From Phreatobacter oligotrophus (GTDB taxonomy: Bacteria > Pseudomonadota > Alphaproteobacteria > Rhizobiales > Phreatobacteraceae), in the NCBI RefSeq assembly GCF_003046185.1, contig NZ_PZZL01000003.1, positions 1-64,000 on the forward strand: DNA of 64,000 bases. Direction: 5' to 3'. Below the pieces are notes generated by a model, which had not been told where the DNA came from, did no database searches, and worked only from the letters and a program-made list of their open reading frames with translations. Positions 41,150-49,690 of the stretch are shown piece by piece. The number at the start of each line of letters is the position of its first letter. Positions within the stretch are counted from its first letter, which is position 1. A program made the translations under genes and the position numbers.

Positions 41150-41638
41150 ATGACTGCCCCGCTTCTCCGCCCCGTCCTGCCGCCCGTCGATGGCCGCCAG
41201 TCCGAGCGCGCCCTCGCCATTGCCCGCGGCACGACGCGCCTCCTCGCCGCCCTGGACTTCGCCGTGGTGCCGGAACTGCCGCTGCCCTCGGGCCGCCGCG
41301 CCGACCTTACCGCGCTCGGCCGCAACGGCCTCCTCTGGATCGTCGAGGTGAAGTCCTCAGTCGAGGATTTCCGCGCCGACCGGAAGTGGGAGGACTACCG
41401 GCTGCACGCCGACCGGGTGCTCTTTGCCGTGGCGCCGGACTTTCCGGTGGAGCTCCTGCCGGAGGATGCGGGCCTCATCCTCGCCGACGGCCACGGGGCC
41501 GAGCTTCAGCGCGAAGGCGTCGCCGGGGCGCTGGCCGCCCCGACCCGCAAGGTCATGACGCTGCGCTTCGCCCGCGCTGCCGCCGCGCGGATGACGCTGC
41601 TCTGCGATCCGCAGGCGCGTGGCCTGACGGATCTCTAG
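41150..41638 (+). CDS. mmcB: MmcB-family DNA repair protein
   Basis: 162 residues from the ATG at 41150. It has a PD-(D/E)xK-like nuclease fold: RRADLTALG, then WIVEVKSSVEDFRADRKWEDY with the E-x-K pair, and FAVAPDFPVELLPEDAGLILAD. MmcB acts with translesion synthesis in the alphaproteobacterial response to DNA damage, probably nicking or binding damaged DNA. It is divergent from rpsO. No LexA-type box was identified by eye in the 200-bp gap. Confidence 0.88.
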   Translation: MTAPLLRPVLPPVDGRQSERALAIARGTTRLLAALDFAVVPELPLPSGRRADLTALGRNGLLWIVEVKSSVEDFRADRKWEDYRLHADRVLFAVAPDFPVELLPEDAGLILADGHGAELQREGVAGALAAPTRKVMTLRFARAAAARMTLLCDPQARGLTDL

Positions 41639-41706
41639 AGGGAACACAGGGCGGGACCGGGCGACGCCGCTTGCGCGCCATTCTTCGCCTGGCAACACCC
41701 TGTCCG

Positions 41707-41795
41707 CGTCATGCCCGGCCTTGTGCCGGGCATCCACGACTTCTCAGGAGGCGGTGGTCAAGTCGTGGATGCCCGGGATGAACCCGGGCATGACG
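41707..41795. repeat. Dispersed palindromic repeat, family A copy 2
   Basis: 89 bp, nearly identical to 33323-33413 in both arms: CGTCATGCCCGGCCTTGTGC at the left and its mirrored CCCGGGCATGACG at the right, with AAGTCGTGG pairing with CCACGACTT inside. It occupies most of the gap between mmcB and regA and may serve as a terminator for these convergent genes. Confidence 0.8.
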
Positions 41796-41875
41796 GGTGA
41801 GGAGCCGAGCGGCCGCCGGACATCCGGCGACAGCCGTTTGGCTGAGGATCGCCGGTACCGCTGGACCTCTGCCCC

Positions 41876-42448
41876 TCAGCGCGGGGCGCGCTTGGCCAGG
41901 ATGCGCTGCAGCGTGCGGCGGTGCATGCCGAGACGGCGCGCCGTCTCCGAGACGTTGCGGTTGCAGAGCTCGTAGATCCGCTGGATGTGCTCCCAGCGCA
42001 CCCGGTCGGCCGACATCGGGTTCTCCGGCAGGTCGACCGTCTTGCCCGCCAGCGCCATCAGCGCGGCGAAGACCTCGTCGGCATCGGCAGGCTTGGCGAG
42101 GTAATCCACCGCGCCGAGCTTCACCGCCGTCACGGCCGTGGCGATGTTGCCATAGCCGGTGAGGATGACGCCGCGGGCATCGGGACGAGCGGCGTTGAGC
42201 GCCGAGATGACATCGAGGCCGTTGCCGTCGCCGAGCCGCATGTCGACGACCGCGAAGGCCGGCGCGTTGCGCGCCACGGCCGCCAGACCCTCGGCGACGC
42301 TGTCGGCCGAGGTCACCTCGAAGCCGCGGGCCTCCATGGCGCGGGTGAGGCGCTGCAGGAAGGGCTTGTCGTCATCGACGAGGAGCAGGGTGCGATCGGC
42401 GGGAAGGTTCACCGCGGGGGCTGGCGTGGTGGAATCGGTCGGCAGCAT
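41876..42448 (-). CDS. regA: Redox response regulator RegA/ActR/PrrA
   Basis: 190 residues from the ATG at 42448. The receiver domain has the acidic pocket LLLVDDD, phosphoacceptor Asp69 (VVDMRLGDG), and conserved Thr and Lys (ILTGYG, LAKPAD). A Pro-containing linker leads to a compact Fis-type HTH (NVSETARRLGMHRRTLQRIL), almost invariant in RegA proteins. It is activated by RegB under low-oxygen or reducing conditions and controls respiration, carbon and nitrogen genes. It lies 75 bp downstream of regB. Confidence 0.94.
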   Translation of the reverse strand: MLPTDSTTPAPAVNLPADRTLLLVDDDKPFLQRLTRAMEARGFEVTSADSVAEGLAAVARNAPAFAVVDMRLGDGNGLDVISALNAARPDARGVILTGYGNIATAVTAVKLGAVDYLAKPADADEVFAALMALAGKTVDLPENPMSADRVRWEHIQRIYELCNRNVSETARRLGMHRRTLQRILAKRAPR

Positions 42449-42523
42449 CGCAGTCAATCCTCGGTCGGTGGCGGTATCATGCACGGTATCGTGATCGGGA
42501 TGTGGGGGATCCCGCAACTTTCC

Positions 42524-43894
42524 TCAAGACGTCGCGGGCTCGGGAAGCCGCGACGTTCCGCCGCTTGTCGGAGCGGAGAAGGCACCGATGGGCCAGATGA
42601 CCTCGACCATGGCCCCGGTCTCGAAGCCCGGACGATTGCTATAGTGGATCCTTGCGCCCGTCCGCTGCAAGAGCGTCTTGGCGATGAAGACGCCGAGGCC
42701 GAGCCCCGTCTTCTCCTCCGCCCCTTCGCCCTTCTTGCCCTCGCGCCCCCGCCCCTTGCGGCGGCGGCTTGTGAGATAGGGCTCGCCGATCCGTTCGAGG
42801 ATGTCGGGCGCAAGGCCCGGGCCATCGTCGATGACGGTGACCGCGACGCTCTCGGCGTCCCAGCGCGCCGCCACCACCACGGAGGAGCGGGCGAAGTCCA
42901 CGGCGTTCTCGACGATGTTGCCGAGGCCGTAGAGGATCGCCGGGTTGCGGGCGAGCACCGGCTCCCCGTCGCGCTTGTCCGGCAGGTCGACGGTGATGGT
43001 CACGCCGAAATCGCGATGCGGCTGCACCACCTCTTCGAGGATCTGGGCGAGGCTCATCGTGTCGAAGGGCGCGTCCTCGCTCGACAGGCTCTTGAGCTTG
43101 GCCAGGATGTCGCGGCAGCGCTGAACCTGCTCGCGCAGCAGCGTCATGTCCTCGCCGATCGGCCCGTCCTTCGGCAGCACGCCGGCGAGCTCCTTGGTGA
43201 CGAGGGCGATGGTGGCCAGCGGCGTGCCTAGCTCATGGGCGGCGGCGGCGGCGAGCCCGTCGAGCTGGTTGAGGTGCTGCTCGCGGGCGAGCACCAGCTC
43301 GGTGGCGGTCAGCGCGTCGGTGAACTGCCGCTGCTCCTCGGCCACCTGCCAGACATACATGCCGATGAACAGGAGGCAGATGAGCAGGGCGATATAGACG
43401 CCGACCAGATAGAGCGGCGGCAGGCGCAGGTCGTCCATCCACTCCCAGGGCAGCGGCTGGTGGAACAGGCCGATGAAGGTGGCGCAGGCCACCGTGAACA
43501 GGCCGAGCAGCAGCGTCGCCCGCGGCGGCTGCGACGTGGCCGAGATCAGGACGGGCCCGAGGAAGAGGAACGAGAACGGATTTTCCAGGCCGCCGGTGAG
43601 GTGCAGCAGGATCGCGAGCTGCACCACGTCCCAGGCCAGCGACAGGCCGGCGGCGAGCGAGGAGAGCCGGTGGTTCGGGGGGTAGCGCAGCCTCAGCGCG
43701 ATGTTGAGCCAGGCCGAGGCCGCCACCGCGAGCAGGCAGAGGTCCAGCGGCAGTTCCGCCGAAAGCCCCCAGTAAACGCCGAGGATGGCGCCGGTCTGGC
43801 CGATCACCGCGAACCAGCGCAGGCGGATCAGCGTCTCGAGCTTGAGGCTGCGGTCGAAGGTGACGGGCGGAGCGGCACGGAGTTCAGTCGGCAT
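42524..43894 (-). CDS. regB: Redox sensor histidine kinase RegB/ActS/PrrB
   Basis: 456 residues from the ATG at 43894. Six transmembrane helices span about 25-182. The ubiquinone-associated motif GGLENPF is at about 101-107. His220 in AAAAHELGTPLAT is the phosphoacceptor, and Cys260 (QRCRDIL) lies exactly 40 residues further on, matching the redox-active Cys265 of R. capsulatus RegB relative to His225. The kinase core has NAVDFA, DDGPGLAP and GLGLGVF. A basic/acidic insertion (SRRRKGRGREGKKGEG) lengthens the ATP lid. It senses the quinone pool and phosphorylates RegA. Confidence 0.94.
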   Translation of the reverse strand: MPTELRAAPPVTFDRSLKLETLIRLRWFAVIGQTGAILGVYWGLSAELPLDLCLLAVAASAWLNIALRLRYPPNHRLSSLAAGLSLAWDVVQLAILLHLTGGLENPFSFLFLGPVLISATSQPPRATLLLGLFTVACATFIGLFHQPLPWEWMDDLRLPPLYLVGVYIALLICLLFIGMYVWQVAEEQRQFTDALTATELVLAREQHLNQLDGLAAAAAHELGTPLATIALVTKELAGVLPKDGPIGEDMTLLREQVQRCRDILAKLKSLSSEDAPFDTMSLAQILEEVVQPHRDFGVTITVDLPDKRDGEPVLARNPAILYGLGNIVENAVDFARSSVVVAARWDAESVAVTVIDDGPGLAPDILERIGEPYLTSRRRKGRGREGKKGEGAEEKTGLGLGVFIAKTLLQRTGARIHYSNRPGFETGAMVEVIWPIGAFSAPTSGGTSRLPEPATS

Positions 43895-43966
43895 GGCGCG
43901 GAGCCTAGGCCGTCCCGCGACGGAAGGCCATGGCAACCTGTCCTTGGGCGGAGCGGCGGCGTGTCG

Positions 43967-44974
43967 CTAGATCGTTGGCGCGACAGCGCCTTCCAGATCC
44001 CGCACCATCAGCTCCCGCATCGCCCGATGACGGGAGCGGTCCAGAAGCGAAAGCCGTTCGGCGATGTTCAGGTCGAGCGAGTCCAGCAGGGCAGGCACGA
44101 GCCGCAGCCGCCCCGGGCCTTCGAGGACGACATGGCCATCGGCCGCCGCAGCTTGCAGCAGCGTGCGGACATGGGTGCGCGACACGCCGAAGCGCCGGCC
44201 GAGATCTGTCTGATCGATCGTGAAAGCGGCACCGCCTGCCAGGGACTGCAGCCGCGCGAGCTTCATCAGCATCAGCATCCCTCCCGAGGCCGCGTAGAAG
44301 CGGAGCACGGGGCGGTTCGGGCGGATGACCTCCTCCGCCATGGCCCCGAGCGTGGCAAGCCAGGCCGCACGCGCCGCCATCAGGAACGCGAGATCGCCGA
44401 CGAGTGGCAGCGCATAGGGCTCCTCGCCAAACATGGCGGCGAGCGGGGTGTAATGGGCGCGGATGAAGGCCCGGTCATGCTCGATGAGACCCGGCGTCGG
44501 CAGGACGAGCCGCCAGCGCGCGTCCCCCGGGGCCGCGCGGACATGGACATAGCCGGCCTGCACGAAACGGGCGAGAACGAGGTCAATCTGGCGCGGGCTC
44601 GCCAACGCGAACCGGGCAACCTCCGACTTCAGCCGACGGACGCTCGGCCAGGTCTCCGGCACCGCCTCGCGATAGCCGCCCCACAGCGCCATGATGACGC
44701 CGTAGACGACGATGCGGCCGCCATCGCGCATCAGTTCGAGCGGCGTCGGCCGGAGTTCGTGGAGGCTCATCAGGGTGTCGATGTAGCCGTCGCGTGCGGC
44801 GACGAAGCGCGGGTGCCTGAGGATCATGTCCGTCGTGGCGAAATCGCCCCGTCCCTCGACCATGCGCCAGGTCCCCGTCGGTATCTCAGCACCCCAAGCG
44901 ATGAACGCAATTTTCTCCGTGGACCGCAAGTCGTAGCGGACCCTACGGTCGTGTCGCCCGGAGATGGTCTGCAT
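43967..44974 (-). CDS. Predicted transcriptional regulator with two winged-helix segments
   Basis: 335 residues; an alternative start is Met38 (44863). The first helical segment (about 90-150, SEVARFALASPRQIDLVLARFVQAGYVHV) reads like a MarR-type winged helix. The second (about 250-305, DLGRRFGVSRTHVRTLLQAAAADGHV) reads like a Crp-type HTH. Between them is a helical region with LMAARAAWLATLGAMAEEVI. No ligand or receiver domain is visible. I do not recognise the family. It is next to regB but separated by 72 bp, and probably has its own promoter. Confidence 0.6.
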   Translation of the reverse strand: MQTISGRHDRRVRYDLRSTEKIAFIAWGAEIPTGTWRMVEGRGDFATTDMILRHPRFVAARDGYIDTLMSLHELRPTPLELMRDGGRIVVYGVIMALWGGYREAVPETWPSVRRLKSEVARFALASPRQIDLVLARFVQAGYVHVRAAPGDARWRLVLPTPGLIEHDRAFIRAHYTPLAAMFGEEPYALPLVGDLAFLMAARAAWLATLGAMAEEVIRPNRPVLRFYAASGGMLMLMKLARLQSLAGGAAFTIDQTDLGRRFGVSRTHVRTLLQAAAADGHVVLEGPGRLRLVPALLDSLDLNIAERLSLLDRSRHRAMRELMVRDLEGAVAPTI

Positions 44975-45143
44975 CTTCAGGGACTTGCCGGACGCGCCGG
45001 GCGGGCCAACCTCGCCCGCTGCTCCTGAGCGGGCAGGAAGGCGCGATGCGGAGAGCGTGGCGGCCGGACAGTGACCGGCCGGCGCGCCAAGACGCGCGGC
45101 AAGGGTCTGACATGCCCCTGCCCAGCCCTATCCGGAGATGTCC

Positions 45144-45581
45144 ATGCTGAAGCGCCTTCTTCTCGTCACGCTCGCCGTCTCAGGCCTCCTCATGTCGGGG
45201 GCGCCGTCCGAGGCGCAGACAAAGCCGCGCCTGCTTGTCCTCGTCACCTCGCCCAATCCGATGGTCCACGCCATGGCCATGCTGCTGACGCGTGAGGCCC
45301 TGACGCGCCAGACACCCGTCCGCATGGTCCTGTGCGGGGCCGGCGGCGACCTGGCGTTCTCCGGCTACGCGGGACCGGTCTTCCAGCCCGCCGGTGTCAC
45401 GGCCCAGCAGATGCTGCGCGGCGTCATCCAGGCGGGTGCCCAGGTGCAGATCTGCCCGCTCTATCTCGCCAATACGCCGGGTGCCAATGCGGCCGGCCTG
45501 ATCGAGGGCGTGACGCCAACGACGCCGGCCGATGTCGGCGCCTACATGGACGGGCCCGACGTACGCTACCTGAACTTCTGA
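45144..45581 (+). CDS. Exported DsrE-like protein
   Basis: 145 residues from the ATG at 45144, the spacing that best fits the GGAG site; an ATG 6 bp earlier is too close. The signal peptide is KRLLLVTLAVSGLLM with a cut near SEAQ. The mature part has the DsrE/peroxiredoxin-like layout (RLLVLVTSPNPMVHAMAMLLTREAL and a Cys in RMVLCGAGGDLAF, then QVQICPLYLANTPG with a second Cys). Family members handle sulfur or act as small accessory proteins. The role here is unknown. Confidence 0.78.
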   Translation: MLKRLLLVTLAVSGLLMSGAPSEAQTKPRLLVLVTSPNPMVHAMAMLLTREALTRQTPVRMVLCGAGGDLAFSGYAGPVFQPAGVTAQQMLRGVIQAGAQVQICPLYLANTPGANAAGLIEGVTPTTPADVGAYMDGPDVRYLNF

Positions 45582-45591
45582 CGCGGCGACA

Positions 45592-46776
45592 TCAGCTGGC
45601 TTGCGCGAGATCCGCCACCACGGCGTTGAGCACGGGGAAGCCGGCCGGGGTCACCTTGAGCCGGCCGCCGGTCAGGCGCTCGACGAAGCCCTCGCCTTCC
45701 AGGAAGGCGATCCGCTCGGGGTCCAGCGGCTGGCCGGACAGGGCCTCGTAGCGGGCAAGGTCGATGCCCTCGGCGAGGCGGAGGCCCATGACGAGGAACT
45801 CGTCGGCCGTCTCCATCTGGATGAGGTGCTCTTCCGAGACGATGCCGGAGCCCTGCTCCTCGACCCGGGCGAGCCAGGTCTCCGGATGCTTCTCGGTGGC
45901 CGTGGCGATGCGGCCATTGCCGAGGGTCAGCCGCCCATGGGCGCCGGGGCCGGCGCCGACGAAATCGCCGGAGCGCCAGTAGATGAGATTGTGCCGGCAC
46001 TCCGCGCCCGGCCGGGCATGGTTGGAGATCTCGTAGGCCGGCAGGCCGGCCTCGGCGCAGATCGCCTGGGTCAGGTCGTAGAGCACCCGGCCCATCTCGT
46101 CGTCGGGCATGGCGAGCTTGCCGGCGCGGTGCAGCGCCTCGAACATCGTGCCGGGCTCGATGGTCAGCTGATAGAGCGACAGGTGCTCGGCCGCCTCGGC
46201 AATGGCGCGGCGCAGTTCCGCTTCCCAGCCCGCCTCGGTCTGGCCGGGACGGGCATAGATGAGATCGAACGAATAGCGGTCGAAATGCCGGCGGGCGACA
46301 TCGACCGCGCGCAGGGCCTCATCGGCCGAATGGGTGCGGCCGAGGCTCTTCAGGTCGGCATCGTCGAGCGCCTGCACGCCAAGCGAGACGCGGTTGACGC
46401 CGGCGGCGCGGAAGCCGCGGAAGCGCTCCGCCTCGACGCTGGTCGGATTGGCCTCGAGCGTCACCTCGCAATCGCTCGTGACTGGCCAGAGCCCGGAAAT
46501 GGCCTCCAGCACGGCCCCGACCGTCGACGGCTCCATCAGCGAGGGGGTGCCGCCACCGAGGAAGATCGAGGAGACGGTGCGGCCCGGCGTGCGCCGCGCC
46601 GCGGTCGCGAGCTCCCGCCGGAACGCCGCGACAAAACGGGCCTCGTCCGGCGCGACGTGCCGGACATGGCTGTTGAAGTCGCAATAGGGGCACTTGGAGG
46701 CGCAGAAGGGCCAGTGGACATAGATCCCGAAGCCGGGATCGTCCGGGCCCCCCATGCCTGGCGCGGTGGCGGTCAT
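45592..46776 (-). CDS. hemW: HemW-like radical SAM protein (coproporphyrinogen oxidase-like)
   Basis: 394 residues. The radical-SAM cluster motif FCASKCPYCDFNSH (Cys25, Cys29, Cys32) is preceded by GIYVHWPF. Further segments GGGTPSLM, EANPTSVE, RVSLGVQALDD and a C-terminal winged helix (MGLRLAEGIDLARYEAL) follow HemW. The family resembles oxygen-independent coproporphyrinogen III oxidase but is now considered a haem chaperone. The usual neighbour rdgB is not in the window. Convergent with the DsrE-like gene, 10 bp apart. Confidence 0.93.
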   Translation of the reverse strand: MTATAPGMGGPDDPGFGIYVHWPFCASKCPYCDFNSHVRHVAPDEARFVAAFRRELATAARRTPGRTVSSIFLGGGTPSLMEPSTVGAVLEAISGLWPVTSDCEVTLEANPTSVEAERFRGFRAAGVNRVSLGVQALDDADLKSLGRTHSADEALRAVDVARRHFDRYSFDLIYARPGQTEAGWEAELRRAIAEAAEHLSLYQLTIEPGTMFEALHRAGKLAMPDDEMGRVLYDLTQAICAEAGLPAYEISNHARPGAECRHNLIYWRSGDFVGAGPGAHGRLTLGNGRIATATEKHPETWLARVEEQGSGIVSEEHLIQMETADEFLVMGLRLAEGIDLARYEALSGQPLDPERIAFLEGEGFVERLTGGRLKVTPAGFPVLNAVVADLAQAS

Positions 46777-46918
46777 GGGACGGGTCTCGGCGGCGGACGA
46801 GAGGCCCGCCGGCTCGTTGCGTCAGGTAACGCTCCGCAGCGGCCGTGGCTAGGGGGAGGCGGGCATTGGGCGCGCCAAAGCGCCGCCAAGACTCTGGCGG
46901 ATGGCGCTCTAGGCTCTT

Positions 46919-47080
46919 CCCGTCATCCCCGGCCGAGCGCAGCGAGGGGAAGGGGATCCAAGGGCCATGGGGCATCGGACCGTTGGGAAGAGACCCATGA
47001 GGTCCTCTGCCCTGCATCGTGGTGCACCGGCTCCTGGACCCCCTTCCCTCGGCCTGTCGGCCTTCGCCGGGGGTGACGGG
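46919..47080. repeat. Intergenic inverted repeat, family C
   Basis: A 162-bp block whose ends (CCCGTCATCCCCGGC at 46919-46933 and GCCGGGGGTGACGGG at 47066-47080) are inverted repeats at 14 of 15 positions. Further symmetric pieces (GGGGATCCAAGG and CTCCTGGACCCC) lie inside. It makes up about half of the 352-bp gap between hemW and thiE (46777-47128), and no gene is visible there. Confidence 0.65.
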
Positions 47081-47128
47081 CGGTGGTTCGCGTTCAAGCC
47101 AAGGTCGAGGCGCGAGGAAACGGCCCTC

Positions 47129-47743
47129 TCACTCCCCGGCCGGCTCCAGCGCCAGCCATTCCCGCGCCCGCGCCACGGGATCGGCGGCGCCGGCCACATC
47201 GGTGACCACTGCGATGGAATCCGCACCCGCCGCATAGACGTCCGGGGCGCGCTCCAGCGTGATCCCGCCGATGGCAACCAGCGGGATCGCGCCGATCCGC
47301 TGCTTCCAGACGCGGATGCGCTCCAGCCCCTGCGGCGGAAAGCGCATGGTCTTCACCGTCGTCGGATAGATGGGCCCGAGGGCGATATAGTCGGGGCGAT
47401 GGGCCAGCGCGGTGTCGAGCTCGGCCTCGTCATGGGTGGAGAGGCCGAGCGTCAGCCCCGCCGCGCGGATCGCCGCGACATCCGCCGTGGCGAGATCCTC
47501 CTGGCCGAGATGCAGGTGCTTCGCCCCGCCGGCAATGGCGGCGCGCCAGTAGTCGTTGACGACGAGCCGCACGGGAAGGCCCGCGACCGCCTCCACGGCC
47601 TCGCGGACGAGAGCGGTCGCCTGCCCCTCGGGGAGACCCTTCACCCGCAGCTGGATCGTGCCGACACCGGTCCGGGCGAGGTCGACCAGCAGGACGAGGC
47701 TGTCGACCACGGGATAGAAGCGGTCGGGATAGGCGAGGGTCAT
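47129..47743 (-). CDS. thiE: Thiamine-phosphate synthase (ThiE)
   Basis: 204 residues with the TIM-barrel pattern of ThiE: FYPVVDS at the N-terminus, TIQLRVKG, LVVNDYWRAAIAGGAKHLHLGQEDL (pyrimidine/diphosphate pocket), LGLSTHDEAEL, YIALGPIYPTTVK and PLVAIGGITLE. It joins the pyrimidine and thiazole parts of thiamine. It stands alone here without other thi genes. I found no TPP riboswitch-like helices upstream by eye. Slightly short but complete. Confidence 0.92.
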   Translation of the reverse strand: MTLAYPDRFYPVVDSLVLLVDLARTGVGTIQLRVKGLPEGQATALVREAVEAVAGLPVRLVVNDYWRAAIAGGAKHLHLGQEDLATADVAAIRAAGLTLGLSTHDEAELDTALAHRPDYIALGPIYPTTVKTMRFPPQGLERIRVWKQRIGAIPLVAIGGITLERAPDVYAAGADSIAVVTDVAGAADPVARAREWLALEPAGE

Positions 47744-47838
47744 GGTGGATGCTCCTGAAGGGTGGTGCGGCCTCGCGGGCCCCCGGGGGCGTCAGGACTG
47801 TGCCGGCCGGCCCTGCCAAGTCAAGGCGCGACGGTGCG

Positions 47839-48540
47839 TCAGCCGATCCGCCGCCGCTCGGCCTCCATCGCCTGCTCGGCCCGCTCCATCATCTCGCCGG
47901 ACTTGAGACCGGGCGGCAGCGGCGGCAGGCAGGAGACGGTGATGGTGCCGGCGCGCTTGGCCGGCCTTCCGATGCCCCAGAAGCGACCGGAATTAACCAC
48001 GACCGGCAGGACGGACACGTCGAGCCGGCCATAGAGCAGTTCGACGCCCCTCTTGAAGTCGATGGGCGTGTCCGGGTCCTTGCGGGTGCCCTCGGGAAAC
48101 ACGAGAACCGGGCGCCCCTCGGCGAGGGCCGCCTTGGCGCCCTCCACCATGCGGCGCAGCGCCTGGGTCCCGGACTCCCGGTCGATGGTGATCATCGGCG
48201 AGTGGCGGAGGTACCAGCCGAAGACCGGTATCTTCAGCAGCTCCTCCTTGGCGACGATGGCGACATCGGGGAACAGGCGGATGAACGCGATCGTCTCCCA
48301 GGTCGACTGGTGATTGCAGACGATGAGGCAGGGCCCGGCCGGGCGGTTGGCGCTGCCGATCTCCACATGGTCGAGCCCGACCACGCGGCGCAGCAGGCCC
48401 ATGACGCCGGCGACCCAGAGCCGCGAGACATGGCGCAGCCGGGCACCGTCGGCCCAGAACAGGGCGGGGATGATGGCGCCGAACAGGGCGGTCCAGCCGC
48501 CCAGCAGAAGGTCGAAGGTCCGGGAACGGAGTGCTGTCAT
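47839..48540 (-). CDS. plsC: 1-acyl-sn-glycerol-3-phosphate acyltransferase (PlsC)
   Basis: 233 residues from the ATG at 48540 (MTALRSRTFD, with a CGGAGA site). N-terminal hydrophobic helices anchor it to the membrane. The catalytic motif is NHQSTWET, the NHx4D motif with Glu for Asp, as I recall from many proteobacterial PlsC proteins. Motif III is FPEGTRKD. It adds the second acyl chain to lysophosphatidic acid in phospholipid synthesis. It lies upstream of thiE on the same strand and is divergent from argB across a 256-bp gap. Confidence 0.92.
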   Translation of the reverse strand: MTALRSRTFDLLLGGWTALFGAIIPALFWADGARLRHVSRLWVAGVMGLLRRVVGLDHVEIGSANRPAGPCLIVCNHQSTWETIAFIRLFPDVAIVAKEELLKIPVFGWYLRHSPMITIDRESGTQALRRMVEGAKAALAEGRPVLVFPEGTRKDPDTPIDFKRGVELLYGRLDVSVLPVVVNSGRFWGIGRPAKRAGTITVSCLPPLPPGLKSGEMMERAEQAMEAERRRIG

Positions 48541-48796
48541 GGTCTCCGTTCGCAGCTGGTGTGAGCCGGGGCGCAAAGCCTCCGGCCTCACGGGTGAGCC
48601 ATAGGCCGTGCGGTGGCCTGTGTCATGCCCCATCATCATGGAAGCCGATCGTGTCGGCCTCGTGGCGCACGGGCGTGATGCGGTTTGCCGCTTTCGCGCC
48701 CACCGCCAAATCGGCTAAGACCCCCGCCATGTCGCGCGCGAGAACGCGATCACGTCAAGCGCGATCCCGCAGGGGACGCGACCGCCGGAGCCGCCC

Positions 48797-49690
48797 ATGT
48801 CGCATACGCCCCTTGATGCCCAGGATATCGGCCGCGTCCTCAACGAGGCGCTGCCCTACATGCAGAAATACGACGACGAGATCGTCGTGGTGAAATATGG
48901 CGGCCACGCCATGGGTGACGAGGGTGGCGCCCGCTCCTTCGCCCGCGACATCGTCATGCTCGAGCAGTCCGGCATCAATCCGGTCGTCGTCCATGGCGGT
49001 GGGCCGCAGATCGGCCAGATGCTCGCCAAGCTCGGCATCAAGAGCGAGTTTGTCGACGGCCTGCGCGTCACCGACAAGCAGACGGTCGAGATCGTCGAAA
49101 TGATCCTCGCCGGCTCCATCAACAAGCAGATCGTCGGCTTCATCAATGCCGCCGGCGGCAAGGCCATCGGCCTGTGCGGCAAGGACGGGGACATGGTGAA
49201 GGCCGCCAAGGTCAGCCGCGTCACCCGCGACCCCGATTCCAACATCGAGAAGGTGGTGGACCTCGGCTTCGTCGGCGAGCCCGACAAGGTCGACACCAAG
49301 GTGCTGGACACCGTGCTCGGCAAGGAGCTGATCCCGGTCCTCGCGCCGGTGGCGACCTCGGCCGACGGCGAGACCTACAACGTCAATGCCGACACCTTCG
49401 CCGGCGCCATCGCCGGTGCGCTGGGGGCAAAGCGCCTCCTCCTGCTCACCGACGTGCCGGGCGTGCTCGACAAGAACAAGAACCTCATCAAGTCGCTCTC
49501 GGTCGAGGATTGCCGCCGGCTCATCGCCGACGGCACCGTGACCGGCGGCATGATCCCGAAGATCGAGACCTGCATCTATGCGGTCGAGCGCGGCGTCGAA
49601 GGCGTCGTCATCCTCGACGGCAAGACCCCGCATGCCGTCCTCGTGGAGCTCCTGACCGATGGCGGCGCCGGCACGCTCATCCATGCGTGA
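48797..49690 (+). CDS. argB: Acetylglutamate kinase
   Basis: 297 residues. KYGGHAMGD is the phosphate-binding segment, followed by [55 protein letters not shown] and [10 protein letters not shown]. These cover both substrate and ATP sites of the amino-acid kinase fold. It phosphorylates N-acetylglutamate in arginine synthesis. The stop overlaps the next gene by 8 bp, so the two are probably cotranscribed. Confidence 0.97.
   Translation: MSHTPLDAQDIGRVLNEALPYMQKYDDEIVVVKYGGHAMGDEGGARSFARDIVMLEQSGINPVVVHGGGPQIGQMLAKLGIKSEFVDGLRVTDKQTVEIVEMILAGSINKQIVGFINAAGGKAIGLCGKDGDMVKAAKVSRVTRDPDSNIEKVVDLGFVGEPDKVDTKVLDTVLGKELIPVLAPVATSADGETYNVNADTFAGAIAGALGAKRLLLLTDVPGVLDKNKNLIKSLSVEDCRRLIADGTVTGGMIPKIETCIYAVERGVEGVVILDGKTPHAVLVELLTDGGAGTLIHA

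Noticed and set aside
47744-47838. Possible TPP riboswitch upstream of thiE
   Set aside because: The 95-bp gap is too short and lacks the CUGAGA and ACCUGA segments of the THI element.
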